From the NCBI GenBank assembly GCA_004335835.1, contig RWJK01001976.1, positions 1 to 64,000 on the forward strand: 64,000 nt of DNA, written 5' to 3'. Each line of letters starts with the position of its first letter. Position 1 is the stretch's first letter. Below the pieces are notes generated by a model. The model had not been told where the DNA came from, made no database searches, and saw nothing but the letters and a program-made list of their open reading frames with translations. This document shows positions 12,993 to 24,732 of the stretch, piece by piece. The position numbers and the translations under genes were made by a program. The stretch comes from Scenedesmus sp. ARA3 (taxonomy: Eukaryota; Chlorophyta; Chlorophyceae; Sphaeropleales; Scenedesmaceae).

Positions 12993-14126
12993 CATAACGC
13001 GCCGCAGTTCGTCCCATGCTACAGTTGCTGCTCTGCACCTGGTAGCTGCTATTTAGCGTTGTAGGGTGATCGCTACCAGGTAGCGCCTGGGTTTGCTTTG
13101 GGTAGCTCAACGAAGGCTTGTGTTTGATCTAAGTAACCCCAAGCAGCTGGTAAACCACCACGCCAGTGCTACTTGTAGCACAAGATGGAGCACCTGCCGC
13201 CGCAGCACATGCCTCGGGGTCTGAACTGAAATTCACAGAGAGAGTTTTTGCTCATCATTGATGCATGGCATACACTTGTGACCAGGGGGATTGCCGGTAG
13301 CCATTGCAATGACAGCTCACAAGAGCTTGGGGTCTCTGTGCAGTTGCCACGGCTGATATGCTCGCTGCTACAACGGATGTTGGTGTTCGACTGCAGTGCC
13401 CAGAAATGCACCAAAGGTGACCCTAACAGACACGATTGTCTTGTTACAGCAGATCTTTCCCACCAACGTTGTTAAAAAAGCACTGTGATGTCATGCCAAC
13501 CGGCTGCAGCCATTGCCGTCAATCCTCAGATCACGAGCCTGCCAGCTGGGCTGGTAGTATGCAAAGATGGACAGTCTCATGCATGTTACATGCGCGTCTC
13601 AGGAGCCACGTTGCTATGCACAGCAGCGAATCTGACCCGCACGCAGTTCTGAGTTGGTTGTCCGCACGTTAAGTGCAGTTGGAGATGAGGTGCTACAAGG
13701 ATCACCAGCCATGGCAACGCAACCAACGCTCAAGCGCAGCAGCCCCAGCGCCTCGAACGGTACATTATCAACAAACTGTACAACATCACCAAAATGTACA
13801 TGTACGCTTTCATGCTACACATGCAGCGAACCAGTGAATCAGTGCACAGGCTCCACATGTGCACAGGCTCCACATGTGCACATACTCCAAGCAAATCCAA
13901 ACATCAGCATGCTTGTTGCCGTGCACCACACTGTGCTGCTGAACACGACATGCATATGACCAATGTCTTTCTGTAGTCAGGCAGGCTGCTCTGCGTCTGC
14001 AGCCACGCAACAGCTCACGACTGCTGCCAGCAGGCGCTTGGCTCACACTGCTTGCATGAATCTCGAGCCCAGCAGGAAAGCAACAGCTCAGCAGCAAGTT
14101 GTACTTCACATTGCAGGGGTGTTGGG

Positions 14127-16246
14127 TCAAGCCTGCGCGGCTGCTTTGCGGTCAGCCAGCCGCTGCTGCTGCTGTGTGCGTCTGCGCGGGTTGGCAGCCA
14201 TCTCCTTCAGACGGTGCAGGTGAGCCAGGCAGCCGCGTGCAACAGCCTGCAAGCACACGGCGGCAAGTGCAGGGCACATGCGCAACATCAGTGCACCACC
14301 TTGCTGCCATTGCAGTGCCCACTGTTGTGCAGTTGCAGCGCCGCCGGCAGCCTGACATCGCGCTCAGGCTAATTTCCGGCAGTGTCTTGCCGCAATCGCT
14401 GTCATAGGTGTTGTCTCCGCGTCACCAGGCTACACCGAGATATGATTGCGACAAGCAGCAGCACATGCACGCAGATGGCTGCTGGCAGACACCATCACTG
14501 TAGCAGCTGCAGCTAACCACCGATGCTGCGCCGGCCGCAATCTGCACACACACACACACACAGTGCGGGCCAGCACGTTGCATGCTGCAGCTGCAGTGCA
14601 TGCAAGCGCAGAGCTGTTGCGCACCTCCTGCTGCTCCTGGAACCACTCTTCGATGTAGCTCAGTGCGGGCTGGTCCTCTCCCAGCTTCAGGTGGTCCACC
14701 TTGACGTGAACATTGGACACAAAGCGCTGGTAGGCGTCGCAGCTCTGCTTGACTGCCGCCATCTGCCTGCACAGCGTCTTGTACAGGGCGGTGTAGCACC
14801 TGTGGGCATGGGCAGGACAGCAGGGGCATACGGGCAGCAGCATGTCCATGTGTTGATGCACAGGCCACAGGTGTTTGGAGCTTCTTGATTGAACTGCTGT
14901 GGCATCACTCCCAGGCCAACCTTGAGTCCAGCAGGTTCGTGTCACACTTCGCTGTCACTCCAAACTGGAATCAACGCCATGCCTGGCTGGCGTACTAAGC
15001 ACACTGCGCCACCGCCCCAAAGCATGAGTAAGCCACACATGTACAGCAGTAACGGCCACACAACTATTGCTTCAAACATTCACGTGGCACATTGCCGCTG
15101 CCAGCCGTAGCACGGCACTCACTTGTCCAGCTCCGCCTCCTTCTTCAAGCGGCACTCAATGCGCGCTGCACTGCTCTCGATGCGCTGCACGCTGTTGCCA
15201 AGGAGGCTGAAGAACTCCGCCAGGTGTGCCATCGCGCCGGCAAACTTCCTGACAGCTTCAGGCAGCTGGCCCTCCGCTGCCCTCTGCGCGTCACCCAGCA
15301 CCTTGGCACTTTCTCTGACTGCTACTGCCTTTGCCGCTGCCGCGTCGGATGCGCACTTGAAACCCACAGCAAGGCCGCTGCCGCTAGCACAACTGGCACC
15401 CAGTGCTCCAGCCGCGAGGTGAGGTGCAAACAGCACGCCACCAGGGCCCATCAGACACATTGCCAGAGCTGAGCCGCCCACCACGCCAGCAACCGCAAGG
15501 CCACCAGCAGCCCACCCCAGCTTCTGCTCGTGGGAATTGTGCGTCGCGTACTTCTCAGCCAGCGCCTTGATGTCCAAGTTGACCTGCGGGCAGGAGGGCG
15601 GCAGCAAGCGGGGGTTAGACAGATGGATTGAGCCATCGAGCACAGCCGCATGCGGTCCATCTGCATATCACCACAGCCCAGCCTGCTAGCAGAACAGACT
15701 ACTCTGTGCCTCTCCACATGCTTTACATGTCCAGTGCGTGCGCTGTGCTCTCAATCCGCCCCGCACCTTTTTGAACTTGGTGTCCATGATGTCGGTCAGT
15801 GCCAGCAGGTCTGAAGACAAGGTTTCGTAGCCTTTCTGCACATCTGCTGCGTCCTGGGCGTGCTCGTTGCACAGGTGGCTGACCTCTCCTGCCTTGGCCA
15901 GGTCCAGGAACAGCTCTTCATCTTCCATGTAGTCCAGCAGGCTGTGCAGAGCGTTGACCACACGCGAGCTGACAGGAAGCAGCACCTCGCGGAAGACAAT
16001 GACCCGGGTGATGAACTTTGAGCGGATTTCTCTGAGGCTGGCAATTGCTTGGCTGCCCTCCTTGCTGCTCTGCAGGGGGACAATCTCATGCAGCGGCACG
16101 GCGCGGGCCTCAGCAGCAAGGTGCAGAACAGCGTCAATGTTGCCCGCTGCTGTGCTGAGCTGCATTGGCAAGCCGTCGAACTTCTTTTGCAGGGGCTGCA
16201 GGTCATGCTCGCTGGTTGCGGTGGTGTTGTAAGCGTACATCGCCAT
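14127..16246 (-). CDS. Unrecognised helical protein with central hydrophobic segment
   Basis: I do not recognise this family. Four exons, 16246-15767, 15583-15123, 14799-14625 and 14246-14127, join in phase to about 411 residues. Residues 1-160 look entirely helical and include LLPVSSRVVNALHSLLDYME and a second helix up to FKK. Exon 2 starts with a short helix, followed by about 45 residues rich in Gly/Ala/Val with small-residue spacing (AGGLAVAGVVGGSALAMCLM). It then returns to amphipathic helix (MAHLAEFFSLLGNSVQRIES). Exons 3-4 are again helical and end in a basic Arg/Gln tail. Helical bundles around a hydrophobic hairpin occur in apolipoprotein L-like proteins and in alpha-helical pore formers, but this is only a shape comparison. 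A paralogue lies head-to-head at 16255. Exon 4 is the least certain. Confidence 0.7.
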
Positions 16247-16260
16247 CGTCGACGATGGCG
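16241..16260. repeat. 20-bp perfect palindrome spanning both start codons
   Basis: CGCCATCGTC and GACGATGGCG are exact reverse complements. The minus-strand start codon (16246-16244) and the plus-strand start codon (16255-16257) are symmetric within it and 8 bp apart. It marks the centre of an inverted duplication. Confidence 0.9.
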
Positions 16261-18012
16261 ACGATGGCGCGACGTCGCACGGATCCGCTCCGGAGCGCTA
16301 AGAAGGTGAGATAATTGATGGTGGTGACTGCAACAACCAGGCTGTTAGATCACTGCTTTTGCGCTACTGTGGATGTCGTCTGCTTGCAAGGGCTTATGTA
16401 TCAGGTCAGGGCGTGCTGGGAAGGTTGACGCGCGCTCGTGATGTTGTTGTGCAGCTAAACTCTGCTGCGTCAACACTGCGGCAAGTGATTGATGACATGG
16501 ACACGGCCGATGACCTGTGCTTCAGTGGCAAAGTGCCTGACAAGGCCTACCGCGCGTACTCAACAGCGCACGACAACTTCGAGGCAGTCAGGCAGCACAT
16601 CATCAACCTGCAGCAGTGCCTGCTGCCGAGCAGTACAGACATTGTAGCCAGCGCAGTAGCATACCTGCAGCTTGTGGCGCAGGACGATGACATGTTTGTA
16701 TCCATTGCACAATCAGGGCAGCTGAGTGAGCAGTGCTTGCAGATCGTCAAGGCACTGGAGTGTGCTCAGCAGGGATAGGAGGCTCTGGGAGTGGACCTGC
16801 TTGAGCTGCGATGTGACCTGCAGCACACAGAGCGCAAGGTGCGGATGGCGCTAGGTCAGCTGGAATCCCTGATCCAATGCAGCGAACCATATCGATTCAT
16901 GAATGACTTTGACAGTGCGTGTTGAACACGCTGCACACTGGGCAGTACCCGAGACTTGCAGATGTCAACAGTCCAGGATTGCGAATGCTCAGCTCATCAA
17001 GCCTGTGCTTGCGTAATGTCTGCCCATGCACAGATTCAGCTGGACCTGGAGGCAGCACGTGAGCGCGCGTGCTTGAAGTTGGCGCTTAGAAAAGCGGGGC
17101 AGAAAGCTGGACCAGCAGCAGCAGCTGCAGGTGCAGGCCTTGTTGCTGGGCTTGTTGCGGCAGTCGTTTTCCCCCCTGCAGCAATATTTGTGGGTGCTGC
17201 AGCAGGGGTGCTGGCTGCAGCCGAAGCAGAGGAGAGCGCAGACGATGCGCGCCTGCGAGCAGAGCAGCAGCTGAGCAGGACTGAGGACATTGCTGCCTAC
17301 TGTGATGCAACACAGAAGCAGCTGCAGCAGGCCATAGATGTGGTCACTGCCACCAGCTGTGTGGTGCACCTGGCGGGTTTCTTCAGCGGCCTTGCAGCAG
17401 CAACAAGCAGAGCAGGCAGGACAGCAGAGCGTGTGGAAGCACGCTGCGCTGACACACAGAGCAGGTGCGAGCCGTAAAGCAATTGCAAAACCACGCTGAT
17501 GCTCGGCAGTTGCCGTACAAATGTCCAGATACAGGCGTGCATGCAACCAATGCGGCTTTGGCAGTTGCAGGTTGAAGCTCGTTGGTCAAACGACCCACAG
17601 CTGACTTCGGCAATCGCGGCAGTGCGGTGTTGTTTAGCTGCTGCCGACTTGGTGTCGCTGATGGTTTCAGTGACAGACCTCTAGATGTGCTGGGTAACGG
17701 CCATCAAGCATGTGCTGCTCACTTAGCTGTGCCTGGAAGCGCAGGCTGTTGAGAAGTGTGTCTTGCAGATCTGTACTGTCTGACTTTTCCGCCGCTTTTG
17801 CACCCTGCAGGACTTACACAGCTCTGCGTGCCGTCCTGCTGCGGCAGCTGGGCACGGTGACAGCCTCTGGTGCATCATTCACGGCTGTGATGCGCCGCCT
17901 TCAGGGCGGCGACCAGCAAGCAACCGCGGACTCGCACATGAGGCCCGCCTACAAAAAGGTGGCATGTGCTGCACAGCAGCTGCGAGGGGCGCTGCGCGCA
18001 TTTCAGCAGTAG
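16255..18012 (+). pseudogene. Paralogue of the 14127-16246 gene with an in-frame stop
   Basis: This is the inverted partner of the minus-strand gene. Likely parts are a first exon 16255-16305 (donor GTGAGA), an exon ending at 16838 whose 5' edge is unclear (acceptor at 16455, or homologous coding from about 16410), 17034-17464, and 17811-18012. Intron positions and phases of the last three match the paralogue: donor GTGCGG after a Lys codon, then a two-base phase before the TYTAL/CYTAL exon. Protein similarity is clear throughout, e.g. LLPSSTDIVASAVAYLQLV against LLPVSSRVVNALHSLLDYM, and GFFSGLAAATSRAGRTAERV against EFFSLLGNSVQRIESSAARI. A central hydrophobic segment is present (AGAGLVAGLVAAVVF). 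A TAG interrupts the frame at 16777-16779, where the paralogue has a tyrosine. Splice sites and frame are otherwise intact, so the break is recent. The final intron of the paralogue is absent here. Confidence 0.75.
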
Positions 18013-19488
18013 TTGTATACACAGGCACATAGCATGAGAGCTGCAGGTTGCCAGAGCTACTGTGCATGCAGCGTTTGGCTGTTTGGATGGGTAGCCTGGT
18101 AAACGTCCTTTTGAATCGAGTGCTCATTCTAGCACTGCAGTCATGTCACCGTATCCTGCACCATGCAACGGCTGCGGGCAGCATGCAGAGTTGTGTGCAG
18201 CAGCACGAGTTCCTGAGAGTGTACTTGCTTGCGGCAGCTGGCAGCCGACAGCAGCAGCGCAGGTTGTGATGGTGGCATGTTGTGTTCTCTGTTGAGTGTG
18301 GCACCACAGCACACGGAAGCAGCTCACGCACTGCTGTTGGGGCTTGCAAGATGTGCCAGTGAAGTGCAAATTATGCACTCTGGGTAGCACGCCTGCATTA
18401 TCAGAGGAGCGTTTGCAGTGCTTGAGAGCTGGGAGAACCTTCTGGCATTATGCCTTCGTACACCTTGTAACATACCACACTTCCTATACCACACTTCCTC
18501 GATGCAGCTGCCGGTTAGCCTGGCAAGCCTTTTTGCCTGGTAGAGCTTATGTCAAGCTGCTGGGTGGGTCTAGACATGGGAGTCCACACCTCAAAGGAGG
18601 ATTATGCTTGGTTATCACAAAAGCACCACAACCATTCTGCCCATAGCCAAGCGCTAGCGCAAGGTGATCATACCAGTCTGCTGCAGTCAGGGACTGCAGC
18701 GGCAAATCCATGCAGCTTACCCTCAGCTCACTCGCGCCTGCCGCTCAGGCTTGCAGTACGCCACCCTCATGCATGCCACGCGGCTATGCACGGTGGCCAA
18801 GGAACACGCACAAAGCTTCAGCTCAACTTGCCGCATGCCCATGTGCTGCAATGGAAACCACAAAAAAGGGCGGAACAAGCAATGCTCAACCGCGCCACCG
18901 CCAGTGCCGCACACTGGAGGCTGTCACGGACCAGCGATGCAACACAACCTGTGACAAACTAAAAATGCATGACTGGAGTCCAAGCTGTCCTGAATCATTT
19001 GTAGGCGCTGGCGAATGGTGTTATGCTCGATGTGTGCTGCGGCTATGTCGATGGCGTGATTTTGTGTAAGACCAAGCCACAAATTCGAATGACATGCAAC
19101 CCCGCTGACAACCGATCTGGTATGCGCAGAACCACACAAAGGCTGTTGCATACAAATGTATGGTACATTGGGGGCGCAAAACTGCATGCTAGCCACAGCA
19201 TGAACAACACTCTGTACGTCAAACGCAGGCAATGTGGACAAGCGTGTAAGTTGTCAGTGCGCTGTCGCACTCTGCCCTTGTTGCGGCAGCACAACACAAC
19301 AAAAGCAGCTTCCCTTCTTTAAGGCAGGGTGCTGTGCGTAGCTGCTGCAGCCAGCCAGGCAACAAGCCATGGACTGCAGGCTCACAGCACAGCACTGATT
19401 GGGCTCTGCATTGTGCTGCTGCCGGCCCAGCCCACGCCGCTGCGCTTGCTGCACCTGCACGTGCTGCTGCTGCTGCTGCTGCTGCTGC
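18013..19488. other. Interval with second dispersed repeat copy
   Basis: This gap lies between two genes whose 3' ends face each other. About 18170-18425 is the second copy of the 12445-12700 repeat. Nothing else is recognisable; short open frames near 18550-18960 have no family features. Confidence 0.45.
18170..18425. repeat. Dispersed repeat, copy 2
   Basis: This is the diverged partner of 12445-12700 in the same orientation, with shared blocks GGCACCACAGCACAC and CTGTTGGGGCTTGCA in the same spacing. No long open frame runs through both copies, so a non-coding or decayed element is likely. Confidence 0.6.
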
Positions 19489-20572
19489 TCACGCCTCGTC
19501 ATCGTCTGTGCGTGGCACTGGCTTGTAGGTGAAGTTGTTGATGTCCACCTCATGCTGCAGGCAGGCAGCGGAGCACACAATATACACACAGCTTGAGTAA
19601 CACCCTTGCAGTTGTGATGAAGCAGCTACAGCATTTGCACACGGCCCAAGGCAAGGCCTAGATAGACAGCGCACCTGAGCGTGGCATGCCCACCCTCTCA
19701 CACACGCGTTGCAGCCGGCAGGCGTCATGTGTGAGCGCCTCAGCCTGCACTGCCCTCCAAACACCACCGTCCTGCTGTGCATTACGTTACAAGGCTGTCC
19801 CATTGCGTCACAATGCTGTGCCATCACAAGTGCATCACTGCAAGGCCAGTGTTTCACGGTGCAACATCGCATGCAGTTCTGCACTCTGCGCGTGCTACAC
19901 CAAACAAGACATGAACAGCGTTCACCCCCGCGCTTTACTGCTGCGCCGCACCTGCATGGTTTTCAGCTCCTGCTCCAGGCTGGACACTGCAGGGCCAGTG
20001 GCCAGGCGCTTCATGCGCTCAATGGGGTCGTACTCCTCCACTTTGTCATAGCCACGCACACTGGACTAAATGGTAGCAAGCGGCAGCGGCAGAATAACAG
20101 TGGGCAGGACGGATGAGCAGCATGGGGTGAGACGAAGGCAATGGGGTGAGACGAAGGCAATGGGGTGAGACGAAGGCAATGGCCAGTGGCCCAAGAACCT
20201 GCGTGGTGGTAGGCAGAAGTGGCGCAGGTTGCGCAAGTATGAAAGGCTGCCCTGCGCCAGTGTGCATCAAAGCAACACAGCAGCACCGTGAAGTTCAAGC
20301 ACCGATAGTTGAGTGTGAGAAAGCATACTGGGTGCACTGATGGAAGCATGCACAGAAGAGCACGGGCAGACGTCTCACTTGCTGCTCTGCTGCTGCTGCT
20401 GCTGCTGCTGCTACTGCTACTGCTGCTGCTGCTACTGCCTGCTCACCCGTATGCGCAGCTTGCTGTCCACCAGCTGGCTGAGCCCAAACCAGCAGATGAC
20501 TACGAAGCCAAACATGGGCAGGCTAGTCCTGACGAACGTGCTGTTGGCCCAGCTGGGCTTGCTGCCCATCAT
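19489..20572 (-). CDS. COX16-like cytochrome c oxidase assembly protein
   Basis: COX16 is a small inner-mitochondrial-membrane factor needed for copper delivery and assembly of cytochrome c oxidase. Exons 20572-20447, 20065-19952 and 19554-19489 give 101 residues. Features are a short N-terminus (MMGSKPSWANSTFVRTSLP), one membrane segment (MFGFVVICWFGLSQLV, residues about 20-35), then IRSSVRGYDKVEEYDPIERM, SLEQELKTMQ and a tail ending FTYKPVPRTDDDEA. The membrane segment followed by a charged SLEQEL and YKPVP tail fits plant COX16. Exon 2 uses the acceptor TTTAG before TCCAGT; the neighbouring TCCAG gives a stop in phase. Intron 1 has a long sense CAG tract just after its donor and a 19-bp triplicate. 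Identification rests on length and motif pattern. Confidence 0.72.
20122..20178. repeat. 19-bp tandem repeat, three copies
   Basis: Three identical copies of ATGGGGTGAGACGAAGGCA lie inside the first intron of the COX16-like gene. Confidence 0.85.
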
Positions 20573-21121
20573 GGTGACTGTGCTCTGCTGTTGCTTAGTA
20601 GGCAGGGCTCAGGACGGTGCGCTACTGTCGAAAACCAGGATAGCGTCTAGTAAACGATACAACAAAGGTGTTTGCTTATGCCGAGTGATGCGAGCGAATG
20701 AACTGGTGGTGATCACACGATGTCGAGATGGTCTGCAACAGGTGCACTGTACATCGGTGCAGAGTCCTTAGAGCTGCGATAAGCGAGCGATTGCAGCGTA
20801 CGTTTTCGCCGGCACAGTTGAGCCCCGCTCTCTTGATCAGCAGTGCACGATGTCCTCCCTCCAGTGACAGAACAGGAGTTCGTTTCCAGGGTTTTCTGAT
20901 TCTTGTATCGCATAGTGTCCTCCGCCAACAGGGTGCAAGTTCTCATGTGGATGGCGTCGCTGAGAGAGAAGCACGCCCATGGAGAGCCCCAAAACGCACT
21001 GGAATGGCAAATGAACCATGTGCCAGCCAGTCACCATGCCAAGTCAGCAAAGGCTTACACACACCTAAGCCATTCTTGCCAAGACCTGGCGGCCAGGTAC
21101 ACCCATCACCGTCTCCTATTT
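20573..21121. other. Interval between COX16-like and OXA2-like genes
   Basis: These 549 bp hold the COX16-like promoter and the 3' UTR of the next minus-strand gene. On the minus strand TGTAA reads at 21059-21055, about 63 bp past the OXA2-like stop. No coding signal was seen. Confidence 0.45.
21055..21059 (-). terminator. Candidate poly(A) signal TGTAA for OXA2-like gene
   Basis: TTACA on the plus strand reads TGTAA on the minus strand, 63 bp after the stop codon of the OXA2-like gene. The assignment is positional. Confidence 0.35.
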
Positions 21122-24100
21122 TCAAGCACCCTTCACACTTAAGCTGCTACTGCTGCCTGTGCTACTGCCCAGCAGCTTGCCCTGCAGCCCCTTCAGCTGC
21201 TCAGCAAGCGCAAACCTGCCACCCGCTGCTGCCGCTTGCGCAGCGGCCCTTAACGTATCATACAGCTGCTCCCTGCTCTGCCTGTCCCAGCCAGCCTGCG
21301 CCACCTCTGCTGCCAACGCAGCAGTCGCCATCACAGACTCATCCTCACCCTGCGCGTGGTACTGCTTGCAGAGGTTTGCCAGCACAGGCAGCAGCTTCGC
21401 AGCAGCATTTGACTTGGCCGCAGGGTCGCTGTGTGATGCATCGCATGCGGCAGCCCAGTACTTTTGGCTGGTTGCCAGGGCCTCGTTGCGCTGGCGGCCT
21501 GCTGCTTGAGCCATGGCTAGTAGGTAGCGGCCCTCCCCGGCCGCCTCTGCTGGCAATAGTACTGCTGCATGCAGCACCTTCAGCGCTGACTCGATGTAGT
21601 CCTGCAAAGGCAAGGCAGGGTGCCAGGCAGGTGAGCAACAGGTGCAGAGCAGGTCGGCGATGAGCGCAGCGGAGCTCTGGTGGTGACAACAGTGAAAGGT
21701 GGCTGGTCTCTACCGGCAGCTGTTGATGGAATGGCAAGCAGTGTACTTGTCGTGCGAGCGTACATGCATGCTGTTCTGGTTGAAGCTGCCACCCTCATCG
21801 GCTGCTTGCTAGCCAGCAGTCACCCAGGGAATGCGCACTGCACTATGCTGCCTCTGCCGTGGGACACGTGGGTCACAACACGCCAGAACACAAAGCAGAT
21901 GCGCGTTACACCAGTCTTCAAACCAAGCGGGAACGCACATTTTTAAAAACCTGACAAATGGCCTCACCTGCTCTTTATCGACATTCACGCCCCAGCTGAT
22001 CGGCTCATCAGTGCCGTCACTGCTGCCCTCAGCGCTGCTGCTGCCACTGCCCTGGCTGCTGCTGCCCTTGCTGCTGCTCGCACTGCTGCTGGTGCTACTT
22101 CTGCCGTGCTTGTCCTTTGCTGCTGCTGCTGCTGCCGCCTTCTGCTGCTGCCGCACTTCAGCCACTGCATTCAGCCAGTGCTTGCCAGACAGCACAAGCT
22201 CAGTGGCCTGCTCCTCAACCTCCCCCACTGCTGCATGCAGCTCAGCGGAGCGCCCGTATGCTGCTGCTGCTGTCGGCCACTGCTGCAGCTCGGCAGCAGT
22301 CCTGCCCAGGGCACTGAAGGCAGAGCTGTCACCTGCAAGCAAACAGGCACAGAGCGCCAGAAGCAGCAGCAACTGCTTATAATGATGCATTGCAGCGGCT
22401 ACCGCTTATGTGGAAAACTCTTCCCCTACCAGTCCAACGACGCTAGTGTCACAAAGCAAACTGAGACGAGGCCTTCAATGCATCCATGCATGGCAAACAA
22501 ACACATACTTCAACAGCCATTCATGCACGTATCAACGTTCACATACTGGGCAGGCTGCCTGCAGCACAACAACGCAGCTGCTGCGTCAGCTGCCATATCC
22601 CGCCAGCTAGCTATAGCCAGGCCGTACACACACACGGCAGCAGCCCCACACCCACCTGGTGCCAGCACCGTCAGCCGCTGCAGGCACTGCAGCGCCTGCT
22701 GGTGCCTCCCGCGGCTCATGTAGTTGGCTGCCAGGAAGCGCAGGAACCCGTCGTCCTCACTGCCGCAGATGAGCTGGTGCGCATCCTTAGCCTCCTGCTC
22801 GGCACGCTCTGGCACCAGGAAAAGGAGCGCAGGAAGAAGGAGCGCAGCAACGAAACAGCAGGATACACGGCACACGGCAGGGCAGCACAGCGGCAGGAGG
22901 GTCAGGTAGGGGAGCCACTGCCAATTGCAGGAGCCAGCTTGGTGCACAATCAAGCAGCTTTGCGTGTGGCCCCGTGCCACCCTTTCACACCACATAGCAT
23001 GCGTACTCAAGAAGACCCTCAGCCTCACGCTCTCAACACACCACACCACCTGCTGGCGAGTTTCATCCCAGCAAGCTTGCGCACCTCGCTCCTCGCGTGG
23101 CCCGCGCGGCGTGGGCAGCAGCATGTTGGGCAGCCCCAGCCGCCGCGCCACATTCGGCACTGTTAATGCAGACTGCATGCCGTAGAAGAACACGCTGTTG
23201 CCTGCCCAGTACAGCAGCGTGGCCTGGGGCACCAGGCAGGCCATGCAGAAGTAGGGCAGGCTGCCGCAGTCCAGCAGCAGCTTCATGCCGGCGGAGCGCA
23301 CCGCTGCAGCAGCAGCAGCAGCAGCAGCAGCAGTGGCAGCAACAGCAGTGGTGGCGATGGTGTGGATTTGCCAGCTGAGCATATGTGGATTCGCCAGCTC
23401 AGCATATGTGGATTTGCCAGCTCAGCATATGTGGATTTGCCAGCTCAGCATCCTGCCAGCTGGCATCCTGCAGCACTACAAGATGTTTGCTGACAATGCT
23501 TTCCGTGCCTGAGCCTGCTGTTGCTGTGCTCTCCTCACACACGATACCTTTGCGCAACACACATGCGGCAACACACTGCCAGGGGCGCCATTGCTTGCAT
23601 GTTCTAAGCGTATGCCTGCAGCGCAACATGCACTGCTACCAAGCCTTACCCCCCCCCCTCACAAAGAAATACACGCCGCCCCGCCCCACCTGGCGACTGC
23701 TGCACCGTCTTGAGGTACAGCGCCACCATGGCCACAGGCAGCAGCGTGCCTGCCACGCCATACGGGCAGGCCAGGCTGGGCAGCAGCACCGAAGGCTGCG
23801 TGAGGTCAGCAAACCAGAACAGGCCCTGATCAGCCATGCCGGGCCACTGCGAGTCTGCCATCTGGCGCAGCGCCACTGACATGATTACAAACGTGTTGGC
23901 CTGCAGGGGCAGGACGCGCAGGACAGACGCCAAACATTAGTGTTGTGTTGATATGAGCAGGAGTGCGACCAGAGCAGCGGCAGCACTTTTTTGCTGGTAA
24001 AGTGTGTGGTGGCTGGCTATCAGCATGTAGCGCTGCGTGCATGCAACAACACTGCTGCTGCTGCAGCAGGCTGCATGCAAGAAGGCGCGGGTAGAGCAAA

Positions 24101-24694
24101 AAGCACGGCCGGCTGCTCACCTGCACTGCTGCGTTGGCCACCCACCACCACATGCTGGTGGTGCGCTGCTGCTTCCTGAAGTAGCGGTAGTATGAGCGCA
24201 CCAACTTTAGCTTGCTGGGCCGCTTCAGCTGCTCTATGGACTGCTGCTGTTGCTGCTGCCCCGGACTGCTCGACGCCTGCGACGCTTTCTCACCAGCTGC
24301 TGCTGCCCCTTGCTGCTGTTGCTGCTGTTGCTGTTGCTGCTGAATCTGCGCGAGCAGGTTGTTGGCTGTCTGGAAGGAGTTCTGCAGCAGCACCCAGTTG
24401 AGTGCTGCAGACTTGGCCTTGAGTGTGAGTGGCAGCAGCGCAAAGCGCATTGCTAGGGTGGTTGCAGGAATGCTGGCCCACCAAGGCAGGCCAGTCATGC
24501 TGTGCCCAAGCTCCCATATGCTGCTGCCAAGTACAAACGGGTTGAGCAGTTGGGCCAGCGGCTCTAGCGGTTGCGCAGCGCTGATGCTGCTGGCAGCTGC
24601 AGTGGCTGCATCTGCAGCGGCATCTGCTGCTGTGCTGCTGCAATTGCTGAGTAGCTGCTCCACCAGCTGCTGTGCAGCTATTGTGAATGGCAGT

Positions 24695-24732
<38 letters not shown>

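Larger units (their letters stand above)
12415..14126. other. Interval 3' of Rab11 with a dispersed repeat copy
   Basis: No gene is recognised here. About 12445-12700 is a diverged copy of 18170-18425 (see repeat entries). A TGTAA at 12988-12992 could be the Rab11 poly(A) signal. At 13850-13880 a short tandem of GCTCCACATGTGCACA is seen. The rest looks non-coding. Confidence 0.45.

Noticed and set aside
17569..17684. Open stretch after an acceptor inside the last intron of the plus-strand paralogue
   Set aside because: It ends in a stop and has no counterpart in the intact paralogue; skipping it gives a perfect phase match.
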